Assembly (NCBI GenBank): GCA_964577215.1
Contig: CAZNYK010000005.1
Span: 1 to 64,000 of the forward strand
Source: UBA2329 sp964577215
Lineage (GTDB): Bacteria > Bacteroidota > Bacteroidia > Chitinophagales > Saprospiraceae
Reading direction: 5' to 3'
DNA length: 64,000 bases
The notes under the pieces were generated by a model. It was not told the origin of the DNA, searched no databases, and saw only the letters and a program-made list of their open reading frames with translations. Positions 16,708 to 23,463 of the stretch are shown in pieces. A program made the translations under genes and the position numbers. The first letter of the stretch is position 1. Every line of letters begins with the position of its first letter.

Positions 16708-18504
16708 TGGCGTAAACGGCCAAACCATCGGCACCAGAAGAATAGTGACTATGGCGATCAGGATATTCAGTAAAAAACCCGTCCGGGTAAAATCGGTGAA
16801 CTTGTACCCCCCGATACCATATACCAACACATTGGCCTGGTGCCCAATGGGCGTGAGAAACGTGGTGGATGCCCCGATGGCAATGGCCATCAGGAAAGGG
16901 TACGGCTCCAAGTTCATACCAACGGCGATGGAGATTCCAATCGGCGCCAACAGCACCGCTGCCGCGGCATTGGACATGACCTCCGTAATGAGCGTAACAA
17001 AAATAAACAGGCACGCCAAAACCACATAGGGGCCGTAATCGCCCGAAATATTTACCACCTGCCGGGCAATCCATTCGGCGGCGCCTGTGTGTTCGCTGTC
17101 CATGGCGATACCCAAGGGCATCATGCAGGCAATGAGAAAAATGACCCGCCATTCCACCTTCCGGTAGATGTCTTTCACCTGTACGCTACCGGTGAGCGCC
17201 ATGATAAGCACGCCCACAATACCCGCCACAGAGATGTGCAGGATACCCGTAGCGGCCATGACAATGGCAAATCCCATCGCGGCAATCGCATAGGGCGCCT
17301 TCTTCAGGTCGCGGATTTTCGGCTCCAAGTGATTGATGACCAAAAAGTCGTCATGAGTAGCTATTTCGCGCAGGCGTTCCGGGGCGCCTTGAACCAGCAT
17401 GACGTCCCCGAGTTCGAGCGGCTGATCGGTATAGCCCATCGAGAAGGTCTTTTCTCGTTTGCGCAAAGCCAGGGCCAGCACGCCGTAGCGCCGCTTTATA
17501 TCGGCCTGCCGGATAGACTGGCCCAGGATGGGCGATTTGGGCGAAGGCACCACTTCGGCCAACTTGATATTTTTCCCAACCAAGTTCTCATCGCTTATCT
17601 GGGTTTTGGCATGGATAATGAGGTCTTTACTTTCAATCACTTTGAAAAGCTTCTCCAGGTTGCCTTCAACCATCAACCTGTCGCCCGTCATAAGCCTTGT
17701 TTCAGGATCGGGTACCAGTACGGTTTCAGTACCGTTTACATTCCTGGTTACATGAAGGACGATCAGGCCGATCTCCCTGATCAGGGAAGAGTCCCCGATT
17801 TGCACGCCGTCAAGCGACGAACCTGCCGGAATGCTTACTTCCGTAATGTATGCCTCCAAGTGGTAGATGGAAGTGAGGTCCTCGGCGCCCCCCACCCGGG
17901 CCGGGATAAGCCGGCGCCCGATGAAGACCATGTACAAAATCCCGGTACCGAGAACCGCCAGGCCGGTAGGCAGAAAGTCGAACATTTTGAATCCGGCGAA
18001 TCCCTGTTCTTCGAGGGCTATGGAAACCAGCAGGTTGGGAGGCGTGCCGATCAGCGTGGTCAGTCCGCCCATAAGAGAGCCGAACGAAACAGGAATGAGC
18101 AGCTTGGAGGGCGGGTAATTCAGCTTCCGGCAAATGGCATAGATGGGCGTGATCAGCACCACCGTGGCGGCAATGTTGTTCATGAATGCCGAAAGTATCC
18201 CGACAGTGAGCATGACGACGACGGTAAGACGGGCAGGGCTTTGCCCGGCTGTTTTCATCATCAGCTTGCCGAGAAAATCGGCTACCCCGGTGCGCTGCAA
18301 GCCGGCGCTGAGAATAAACATGCAGATGACCGTAATGACCGCCGGGTTGCTGAACCCCGAAAAGCCCTCCTCGTTGGTGACCGTACCGGTAAGAATGAGA
18401 ATCGCCATCACCATCATGGCAACGATATCGGCCCTGATCTTTTCCGTCGCGAAGAGTACCAGCGCTCCAAATAACAATAACAGGATAAAGTGGTGCCCGT
18501 CCAT
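16699..18504 (-). CDS. SLC13/DASS-type permease with two RCK_C domains
   Basis: 601 residues: an N-terminal block of membrane helices with AFMNNIAATVVLITPIYAIC and LTTLIGTPPNLLVS (the SNT-like motif of the DASS superfamily), two soluble TrkA/RCK C-terminal domains (about 205-290 and 300-385; LDGVQIGDSSLIREIG and ILGQSIRQADIKRRYGV), then the second membrane block with SNAAAAVLLAPIGISIAVG and TFLTPIGHQANVLV. It probably transports a dicarboxylate, sulfate or similar anion with sodium, and the RCK_C domains may sense a ligand. The repeated N-T/P-I-G signatures appear intact. A TACTTTTG box is 57 bases upstream. Confidence 0.92.
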   Translation of the reverse strand: MDGHHFILLLLFGALVLFATEKIRADIVAMMVMAILILTGTVTNEEGFSGFSNPAVITVICMFILSAGLQRTGVADFLGKLMMKTAGQSPARLTVVVMLTVGILSAFMNNIAATVVLITPIYAICRKLNYPPSKLLIPVSFGSLMGGLTTLIGTPPNLLVSIALEEQGFAGFKMFDFLPTGLAVLGTGILYMVFIGRRLIPARVGGAEDLTSIYHLEAYITEVSIPAGSSLDGVQIGDSSLIREIGLIVLHVTRNVNGTETVLVPDPETRLMTGDRLMVEGNLEKLFKVIESKDLIIHAKTQISDENLVGKNIKLAEVVPSPKSPILGQSIRQADIKRRYGVLALALRKREKTFSMGYTDQPLELGDVMLVQGAPERLREIATHDDFLVINHLEPKIRDLKKAPYAIAAMGFAIVMAATGILHISVAGIVGVLIMALTGSVQVKDIYRKVEWRVIFLIACMMPLGIAMDSEHTGAAEWIARQVVNISGDYGPYVVLACLFIFVTLITEVMSNAAAAVLLAPIGISIAVGMNLEPYPFLMAIAIGASTTFLTPIGHQANVLVYGIGGYKFTDFTRTGFLLNILIAIVTILLVPMVWPFTPLE

Positions 18505-18560
18505 ATGGGTGAAAGGTAGGAAATCAGGTGATAAAAATTTACTCGACAGCCGGTGGTTTG

Positions 18561-18568
18561 CAAAAGTA
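18561..18568 (-). promoter_or_regulatory. minus-7 box TACTTTTG
   Basis: TAnnTTTG on the minus strand upstream of the SLC13 gene. The adjoining AGCCGGTGGTTTGC resembles one arm of the dispersed inverted repeat seen at 10242 and 59712, so the promoter may have been brought in or altered by a repeat fragment. Confidence 0.5.
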
Positions 18569-18586
18569 AAAAATTGATTTTCTAAC

Positions 18587-19486
18587 TTATACCGCCGCCG
18601 CTATCGCATCCGCCAATACCTCTGCCGCCGGCGGATGGAAGCGAAACCACAGTTCAGGCTCTATCAATTCCAACTCCATGACGGCGAGGTGGCCGTCGTT
18701 GTCGCGTATCATATCTACGCGGGCGTAAAGCGGGGCGGGATTGCAGACAGAGACGGCGCGCTCGGCCAAAGCGATCTCTTCGGCAGAGGCCGTCCAGGCA
18801 TGGACAGTGCCGCCGAAATCGTCTTGCACGCGGAAGTCGCCGGGCTTGGCCACCTTGAGCACGGCATGGGTAAAGCGACCGCCCATGACCATGAGCGACA
18901 GCTCGCCCTGCTCGATGACCTGCCTTTGAAGGGGTTGCAGCATCATGTCTTCGGCGGCAATGAGGGATTGGAAAATGGCTTCGTGTTCATCTAAGTTGCC
19001 CGGATGCAGGCGGTAGGTGTGTCGCGCGCCGCCGGATACGGTGGGCTTGAGCACGGTTTCCGTCCAGCCGGTTTCGGCGTGCAGTGCGGCAAGGGTAACG
19101 GCTTCGCCCCGGGGGATGATGCGCGTGGGCGGTATGGGTATGCCGCGCCGTTGGAGGTCGGGCAGGTAGTGCTTGTCCATGTTCCAGCGGATCAGCTCCG
19201 GCGGGTTGATCAACTGCGTCTGTGTGGAAACGCGATCCAGCCAGGCGGAGAACTCGGCAAAGCGGTGGAAGTAATCCCAGGTAGTGCGGAAAACGGCCAT
19301 GCGGGTACTCGACCAGTCGAAATCCGGGTCAGCCCAGTCTTTGCGGGCTACGCGCAGGCCGTGCCGGCGCAGGGCTTCGGTCAATATATGGTCATCGGTC
19401 AGTATCTGCCGCAGGTACCAGTCTTCGGGCGCTGCTTCGGCAGCGGCATAGCGGGACTCGGTGAGGAGGATGATGTCGAATTTCAT
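18587..19486 (-). CDS. ATP-grasp domain protein (RimK/glutathione-synthetase-like)
   Basis: 299 residues. The N-terminal pre-ATP-grasp part (MKFDIILLTESRYAAAEAAP ... MAVFRTTWDYFHRFAEF) and the ATP-grasp core with ETVLKPTVSGGARHTYRL (nucleotide-binding lysine and glycine loop), LQPLQRQVIEQGELSLMVMG and YARVDMIRDNDGHLAVMELE (metal ligands) mark a carboxylate-amine or carboxylate-thiol ligase. Substrates cannot be told. A TACCTTTG box only 23 bases upstream of the ATG indicates a short leader and its own transcript. Confidence 0.85.
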   Translation of the reverse strand: MKFDIILLTESRYAAAEAAPEDWYLRQILTDDHILTEALRRHGLRVARKDWADPDFDWSSTRMAVFRTTWDYFHRFAEFSAWLDRVSTQTQLINPPELIRWNMDKHYLPDLQRRGIPIPPTRIIPRGEAVTLAALHAETGWTETVLKPTVSGGARHTYRLHPGNLDEHEAIFQSLIAAEDMMLQPLQRQVIEQGELSLMVMGGRFTHAVLKVAKPGDFRVQDDFGGTVHAWTASAEEIALAERAVSVCNPAPLYARVDMIRDNDGHLAVMELELIEPELWFRFHPPAAEVLADAIAAAV

Positions 19487-19508
19487 GGCGAATGTGTAAG
19501 GAAAGGGA

Positions 19509-19516
19509 CAAAGGTA
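19509..19516 (-). promoter_or_regulatory. minus-7 box TACCTTTG
   Basis: TAnnTTTG on the minus strand, 22 bases upstream of the ATP-grasp ATG. Confidence 0.5.
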
Positions 19517-19689
19517 AATAGAGAAGCTACATTACGCTCCTCTGGAGCTTACCCACGCTTTGCTATCGGTATCTTACAACATTTGCGCCCCTCCGGGGCT
19601 TCGCACCGAATGTATGGAAATTCGGGATGACACATGGTTACCCGTGTTGGCATTGCAACCGGCCAAGCGGCGATCTGAGGGTTTATGCG

Positions 19690-19737
19690 TATTTATGCGT
19701 ACTTTTATGTAAATAATGCCGTTTATGCGTACTTTTG
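19690..19737 (+). promoter_or_regulatory. promoter and direct repeats upstream of the Fic gene
   Basis: TTTATGCGTA occurs three times between 19681 and 19731, the last followed by a TACTTTTG minus-7 box at 19730-19737. The ATG at 19754 is 17 bases downstream. The direct repeats are spaced like operator half-sites, so the gene is likely controlled by a repressor, perhaps through the C-terminal winged helix of the Fic protein itself. Confidence 0.5.
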
Positions 19738-19753
19738 CGTAAAAATATGTGTC

Positions 19754-20800
19754 ATGCGGTCAGTTGAATCTTTAGAAATCACGCCTGAAATTCTCAATCT
19801 CATTGCAGAGATAGATGAGTTTAAGGGAGCATGGCGCGCGTTGGGGAATTTGGCCCCCGATGTACTGCTTCGCCTGCAAAAAGTGGCTACGATAGAAAGT
19901 ATTGCCTCCAGTACCCGTATTGAAGGAAGCAAATTGTCGGACAGGGAGGTTGAATTGCTGTTGTCGAATCTTCAAGTGCAGCAATTCAGTACACGCGACG
20001 AGCAGGAAGTAGCCGGGTATGCAGAGTTGATGAACACCATTTTCCTGCATTTCAACGAAATACCGCTTTCTGTAAATTTTATTCAGCAGCTCCACGGGCA
20101 GTTGTTGAAATACAGCGACAAAGACCAGTGGCACAAGGGGAGTTATAAACAATTGCCCAACCATGTAGTGGCAACCGATGCTGACGGGCAGCAAATCGGG
20201 ATAGTATTTGAAACAACAAGCCCTTTCGAGACGCCGGCAAAAATGCAGGAGTTGGTTCGATGGGCGCAGCAGGCGTTCAACGAAGGGCAGTTGCACCCCC
20301 TTCTGATCATTGCCATTTTTATTCTTTGCTTTTTAGCCATCCATCCTTTTCAGGACGGCAACGGTCGTTTGTCAAGGGCACTGACGACATACCTGTTGTT
20401 GAAAGCCGGTTATCGTTATGTGCCTTACAGTTCAATGGAGGCCGTTATCGAACAAGAAAAACAGGCATACTATCTGTCTTTGCGACAAACCCAGACAACG
20501 CTGAACCTGGCCCAAACCAATTGGCAGCCTTGGTTGCTTTTTTTTCTAAGATCACTGAAAAGACAGAAAGACAACTTGGAGATAAAAGTCAGCCGGGAGC
20601 ATATTCTGTTGACACAATTGCCGGAATTGGCCCAACACATCCTTGAAATCGTGCGCTCAAGAGGGCGGATAAGCATGGGAGAGCTGGAATTGTTGACGAA
20701 TGCGAACCGAAATACGCTCAGAAAAAGCATTGAAAATCTTGTCAAAAACAAACAGCTTCGACAAAACGGCGTCGGTAAAGGAACCTGGTATTCCTTGTAA
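19754..20800 (+). CDS. Fic family protein (AMP-transferase type)
   Basis: 348 residues. The Fic catalytic loop is complete, HPFQDGNGRLSR at about 197-208 (His, Phe and the Arg ligands of the ATP phosphates). The N-terminal helix carries the auto-inhibitory motif SSTRIEG (52-58), so this is a class II Fic enzyme with an intramolecular inhibitor. It would transfer AMP (or another NMP) to a protein hydroxyl. The C-terminal 60 residues (SRGRISMGELELLTNANRNT) form a winged-helix domain, as in Fic regulators that bind their own promoter. I chose 19754 over 19685 because the upstream codons are the operator-like repeats and a promoter box sits just before 19754. Confidence 0.92.
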   Translation: MRSVESLEITPEILNLIAEIDEFKGAWRALGNLAPDVLLRLQKVATIESIASSTRIEGSKLSDREVELLLSNLQVQQFSTRDEQEVAGYAELMNTIFLHFNEIPLSVNFIQQLHGQLLKYSDKDQWHKGSYKQLPNHVVATDADGQQIGIVFETTSPFETPAKMQELVRWAQQAFNEGQLHPLLIIAIFILCFLAIHPFQDGNGRLSRALTTYLLLKAGYRYVPYSSMEAVIEQEKQAYYLSLRQTQTTLNLAQTNWQPWLLFFLRSLKRQKDNLEIKVSREHILLTQLPELAQHILEIVRSRGRISMGELELLTNANRNTLRKSIENLVKNKQLRQNGVGKGTWYSL

Positions 20801-20811
20801 GAAGTTGATCC

Positions 20812-21279
20812 TCAAAGCTCCCGCAGGGTCTGCCTTATCCTTCGCTGGAAAGGCTTGATCCAGTTGGGGAGGTTGTCTTCCATTGTATCTATGAACCAAA
20901 CCCGGTCCTGATCCCCGGTCACGATGCGAATCCGGTAGCCGCCCCAATCGCCGGCGTCAGGTTGCCCTATCACCTGTTGGGAGGAGAACAAGCGCTTGGG
21001 CACTGCCAATGCCAGGTTATTCACCAAGGCTCTTTTATCTTCGGGCATTTCAAGCCGGTCTATTTCAGATTCGAATTGGCACCATTCGTACCGTATCCTG
21101 ACAAGCTGTTGGTTCTCAAGTACGAAGGAGGTGCTGCAATGCCCTCCGCATTCACATGCAAAACCGCCCACCTCGAAGATAATAAAAGGTTGTGCGGGAA
21201 CGGCCCGGTCAGGGATGCACTGCAGGAGAACTACCGCACTGATCAATAGCGCCGCCAAGCGAGTTTTTGCAGTTTCCAT
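20812..21279 (-). CDS. exported protein of unknown function, possibly a lipoprotein
   Basis: 155 residues. An N-terminal hydrophobic segment (LAALLISAVVLLQCIPD) looks like a signal peptide, with Cys20 as possible lipidation site. Three more cysteines in GGFACECGGHC may bind metal or form disulfides. No family recognised. It ends 11 bases from the convergent Fic stop. Confidence 0.6.
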   Translation of the reverse strand: METAKTRLAALLISAVVLLQCIPDRAVPAQPFIIFEVGGFACECGGHCSTSFVLENQQLVRIRYEWCQFESEIDRLEMPEDKRALVNNLALAVPKRLFSSQQVIGQPDAGDWGGYRIRIVTGDQDRVWFIDTMEDNLPNWIKPFQRRIRQTLREL

Positions 21280-21430
21280 AAAGCGTTTTTCCGGTTAGAC
21301 AAGCAATTAACATGTTGGGGTTGGCCTCACCGATCCAAAGATTTCGTAAACGTACTTGGAGCGGGGACATAGTTGACGGTTACGAATCCTGAAAAGCTTC
21401 GCAACCGGGCGCCGGGCGCAATGCCGCATA

Positions 21431-21700
21431 TCAGCCCGGCCCTCCCCGCTCCCGCCGTAGCCGCTCCTCCATTGCCTTATGCTTGCGCTGCTTGGCGCTG
21501 TCCAATGCGGGGCGCAAGGACTCCGAGACCTTCGTCCAGGCATCGTCGCGATTGGGAGCGGAGGTGATCCATTCGCCGGGAACGCCTTGTATGGCGGCCA
21601 AAGGCAAATCCTGCCGGCAGCGGTCGAGCGCCCGGGCATCTTCTCCCCGGCGGTGTTTTTCTATGTTTTCGCGGATGATTTGGCGGGCGAGGCCGGACAT
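21431..21700 (-). pseudogene. N-terminal fragment of an LRR/COR-type protein
   Basis: MSGLARQIIRENIEKHRRGE followed by DARALD resembles the N-terminus of Bacteroidota leucine-rich-repeat proteins (MSxLAxxLIxENxxxHxxGxDAxxLDL). After about 30 residues the similarity fails, no LRR units follow, and the frame stops at 89 codons. A second copy of the first 20 codons lies at 22425-22484, on the far side of the toxin-antitoxin pair. Confidence 0.5.
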
Positions 21701-21747
21701 AGGATATTTTTTACGAGTGAGTAGGTGAGGTCTAAAAATGAAAAAGT

Positions 21748-22032
21748 CTAGAATGGAAGATCAGCTCGATTGTCAAAAAAGGCAACTATCTCAATATCAT
21801 CGTCTTTGATCCGGTAAGCCATGGAAAGGTGTTTTGTGATTACACAACGCCTGACTCCGGGGAGGTTTGAAGAAGCCCGGCACAGTTGTTTGTTTTGCTC
21901 GAGCAGCGACAACACCCGTTCTACTTTGTCATCCATTTTAATTGCCACATCTATGGGGTAATTGTCCATTACGTACCTCAGAATAGCGGCATACGTTTCC
22001 TTTGCTGTCGGCGACCAGAAAATGCGGCTCAT
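21748..22032 (-). CDS. ParE/RelE-type toxin
   Basis: 94 residues. SRIFWSPTAKETYAAILRYV and DDKVERVLSLLEQNKQLCRA, then VRRCVITKHLSMAYRIKDDD and IEIVAFFDNRAD, fit the ParE/RelE fold (two N-terminal helices, then a sheet with YRI...I.I...FD.R). It would inhibit growth by mRNA cleavage or gyrase poisoning; the residues do not decide which. The antitoxin gene lies 14 bases upstream on the same strand. No frameshift, so likely intact. Confidence 0.88.
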   Translation of the reverse strand: MSRIFWSPTAKETYAAILRYVMDNYPIDVAIKMDDKVERVLSLLEQNKQLCRASSNLPGVRRCVITKHLSMAYRIKDDDIEIVAFFDNRADLPF

Positions 22033-22046
22033 GGCGGAAAAGGGAT

Positions 22047-22307
22047 TTACTTGCCGAGCATTTGATTGATCTCTGCTCTGACAGCTTCATGCGTCATCCG
22101 CTCGCCTTTGTCGAGTTCCTGCAGGGCTTGCTGCACCTGCATTTGTTCTTTATCGGATAGCGTTACCCACCAATCTGTCTCCGAATCTTCGTGGAGCAGG
22201 AATTCGAAAACGGATTTGACCTGGCGCAACACCTCTTCGTCGTCAGTCAGTACCACCAAGCGGTGAAGCTCATTTTTCAATACGGCAGCAGCAGCTTCTG
22301 TAGGCAT
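22047..22307 (-). CDS. antitoxin of the ParE/RelE-type module
   Basis: 86 residues from the ATG at 22307. The N-terminal part (AAAAVLKNELHRLVVLTDDE) and SETDWWVTLSDKEQMQVQQA, then LDKGERMTHEAVRAEINQML, are typical of Bacteroidota antitoxins preceding RelE-like toxins; the last helix (MTHEAVRAEINQ) would occupy the toxin groove. The frame is open back to 22484, but that extension reads into an LRR-type N-terminal fragment and a promoter box lies inside it, so the internal ATG is preferred. Confidence 0.82.
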   Translation of the reverse strand: MPTEAAAAVLKNELHRLVVLTDDEEVLRQVKSVFEFLLHEDSETDWWVTLSDKEQMQVQQALQELDKGERMTHEAVRAEINQMLGK

Positions 22308-22363
22308 AACAAATGGGTTGATTGAATAATGCGGCAGTTTGCCCAAGGCAAGCTTGTCGAATA

Positions 22364-22371
22364 CAAAAATA
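22364..22371 (-). promoter_or_regulatory. minus-7 box of the ParE/RelE-type module
   Basis: TATTTTTG on the minus strand, embedded in AAGTTGTTTATTTTTGTAT. The same 19 bases stand in front of the VapC-type antitoxin at 23297. Confidence 0.55.
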
Positions 22372-22424
22372 AACAACTTTTCCCAACAGGTGGGTTCAAT
22401 GGCAGAGGTCGAGCGTGCAGGCAT

Positions 22425-22484
22425 CTTCCCTCGGCGGTGTTTTGCTATCTTTTCGCGGATGCGTTGACCGGGGAGGTCGGACAT
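22425..22484 (-). pseudogene. LRR-protein N-terminal fragment, second copy
   Basis: MSDLPGQRIREKIAKHRRGK is a diverged duplicate of the start of the fragment at 21700. At the DNA level roughly 80 bases (22408-22500 against 21628-21715) are similar, so the toxin-antitoxin pair sits between two copies of the 5' end of the same old gene. Confidence 0.5.
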
Positions 22485-22569
22485 GTTGTTAGGATGTGCT
22501 GATGGGTTAATGTAGTAATATGCTGATTATCTGCGCATTGATAAAATCTATTGAATTTTGACCGAATAT

Positions 22570-22995
22570 TCAGATAGTAGCCATCCAGTTTTCAATTTTC
22601 AGGCCGAAATTGTCCACCAGTGCTTGATAGTGCTTTTCATTGTTGGTGGCCAAAGTCCAGCCATTTTCAATAGCGGTCACACCTATCAATAAGTCAAATT
22701 CTCCGGTCAGCTTACCTTGTTGATGAAGCCATGCATAAACATCGACGGCACGGGCCAGAATGGCTTCATCCAGATAGTGAATACGAGTGTTAGCCATCAA
22801 TTGCTGAAATTCCCGAAGGCGTTTCACAGCATTAATTATTTTGTACCCCCTTTAGCATTCATACCAAGTGAGGCAACTGATGTTGAAGCTCCCATGTACC
22901 GATAGATACGCTTGCGCGTTTTGGTAAGGGGCGCGGTCCTTTCTCAGAATACCGATCAGAATGTCGGTATCAATTAAAGTCAATTGTCCGCTCAT
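22570..22995 (-). pseudogene. VapC-type PIN toxin with an in-frame stop
   Basis: From the ATG at 22995 the frame reads MSGQLTLIDTDILIGILRKD (first PIN Asp at residues 9-11) and ISCLTWYEC, then a TAA at 22854-22852. In the same frame it continues RGYKIINAVKRLREFQQLMA, ARAVDVYAWLHQQGKLTGEF, DLLIGVTAIENGWTLATNNE and KHYQALVDNFGLKIENW, a complete PIN domain of 141 codons with the later acids (EFDLLIG, TNN) preserved. Only codon 48 is a stop, where the family normally has Leu in YEVLRG. It is either a fresh nonsense mutation or a base error (TTA to TAA). The start overlaps the antitoxin gene by 26 bases. Confidence 0.85.
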
Positions 22996-23254
22996 AAGTA
23001 ATAAGTCTTTCGGCGAATATCTGGGCCGGGTTCAGGTCAGGCTCCTCAGATGCCGCATACGCATCCGTTATTTTTTCCAAGTTACGTAAGGCTTCATCGG
23101 TGCCGGCTTCTTGAGATACGTCAACAGATTTGTGTCGGCGAGGCCCCGGTTTCAACGCTTTTTTGAATTGCTCGTACACCCTTTGCAGTTCGGCGGGGTC
23201 ATCCAAGCCGGCAATCCAGGAGATGAGTTCCAACTTTTGAGTTTCTACGCTCAT
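22970..23254 (-). CDS. antitoxin of the VapC module
   Basis: 94 residues from the ATG at 23254. MSVETQKLELISWIAGLDDP and AELQRVYEQFKKAL resemble the N-terminal dimer segment of Bacteroidota antitoxins; the C-terminal LNPAQIFAERLITYERTIDF is the likely toxin-binding part. It overlaps the VapC start and stays open although the toxin is broken. The 45 bases further upstream are in frame but contain the promoter box. Confidence 0.7.
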   Translation of the reverse strand: MSVETQKLELISWIAGLDDPAELQRVYEQFKKALKPGPRRHKSVDVSQEAGTDEALRNLEKITDAYAASEEPDLNPAQIFAERLITYERTIDFN

Positions 23255-23296
23255 AGCAAGAGTGGTTATTTGAATTAATGACCGGGTTGTGCGATA

Positions 23297-23304
23297 CAAA
23301 AATA
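23297..23304 (-). promoter_or_regulatory. minus-7 box of the VapC module
   Basis: TATTTTTG in the block AAGTTGTTTATTTTTGTAT, identical to the one at 22364. Confidence 0.55.
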
Positions 23305-23322
23305 AACAACTTTATTATTTTC

Positions 23323-23443
23323 AGGTGACATTTAACGACGCGCCTTAGCGCGGCGGAAGGTGTTATCTGAAAACGGTGGGGAATTTTCCTTATTTCCGCG
23401 AGATGACACCTTCCTGCGCTTGGGGCGCAGTTAGATGTCACCT
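23323..23443. repeat. imperfect 45-bp inverted repeat
   Basis: The arm at 23323-23368 (starting AGGTGACATTTAACG, ending GGAAGGTGTTATCT) and the arm at 23401-23443 (starting AGATGACACCTTCC, ending AGATGTCACCT) are near reverse complements, with a GCGC-rich mini-hairpin inside each arm and a 32-base centre. The form is that of a small MITE or REP element between ileS and the toxin module. No coding potential. Confidence 0.65.
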
Positions 23444-23463
23444 CGCTAACCATTTTACATCCC

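Noticed and set aside
16840..18474. 544-codon plus-strand frame opposite the SLC13 gene
   Set aside because: Antisense shadow of a membrane protein gene; His/Gln/Arg-rich translation with no domain.
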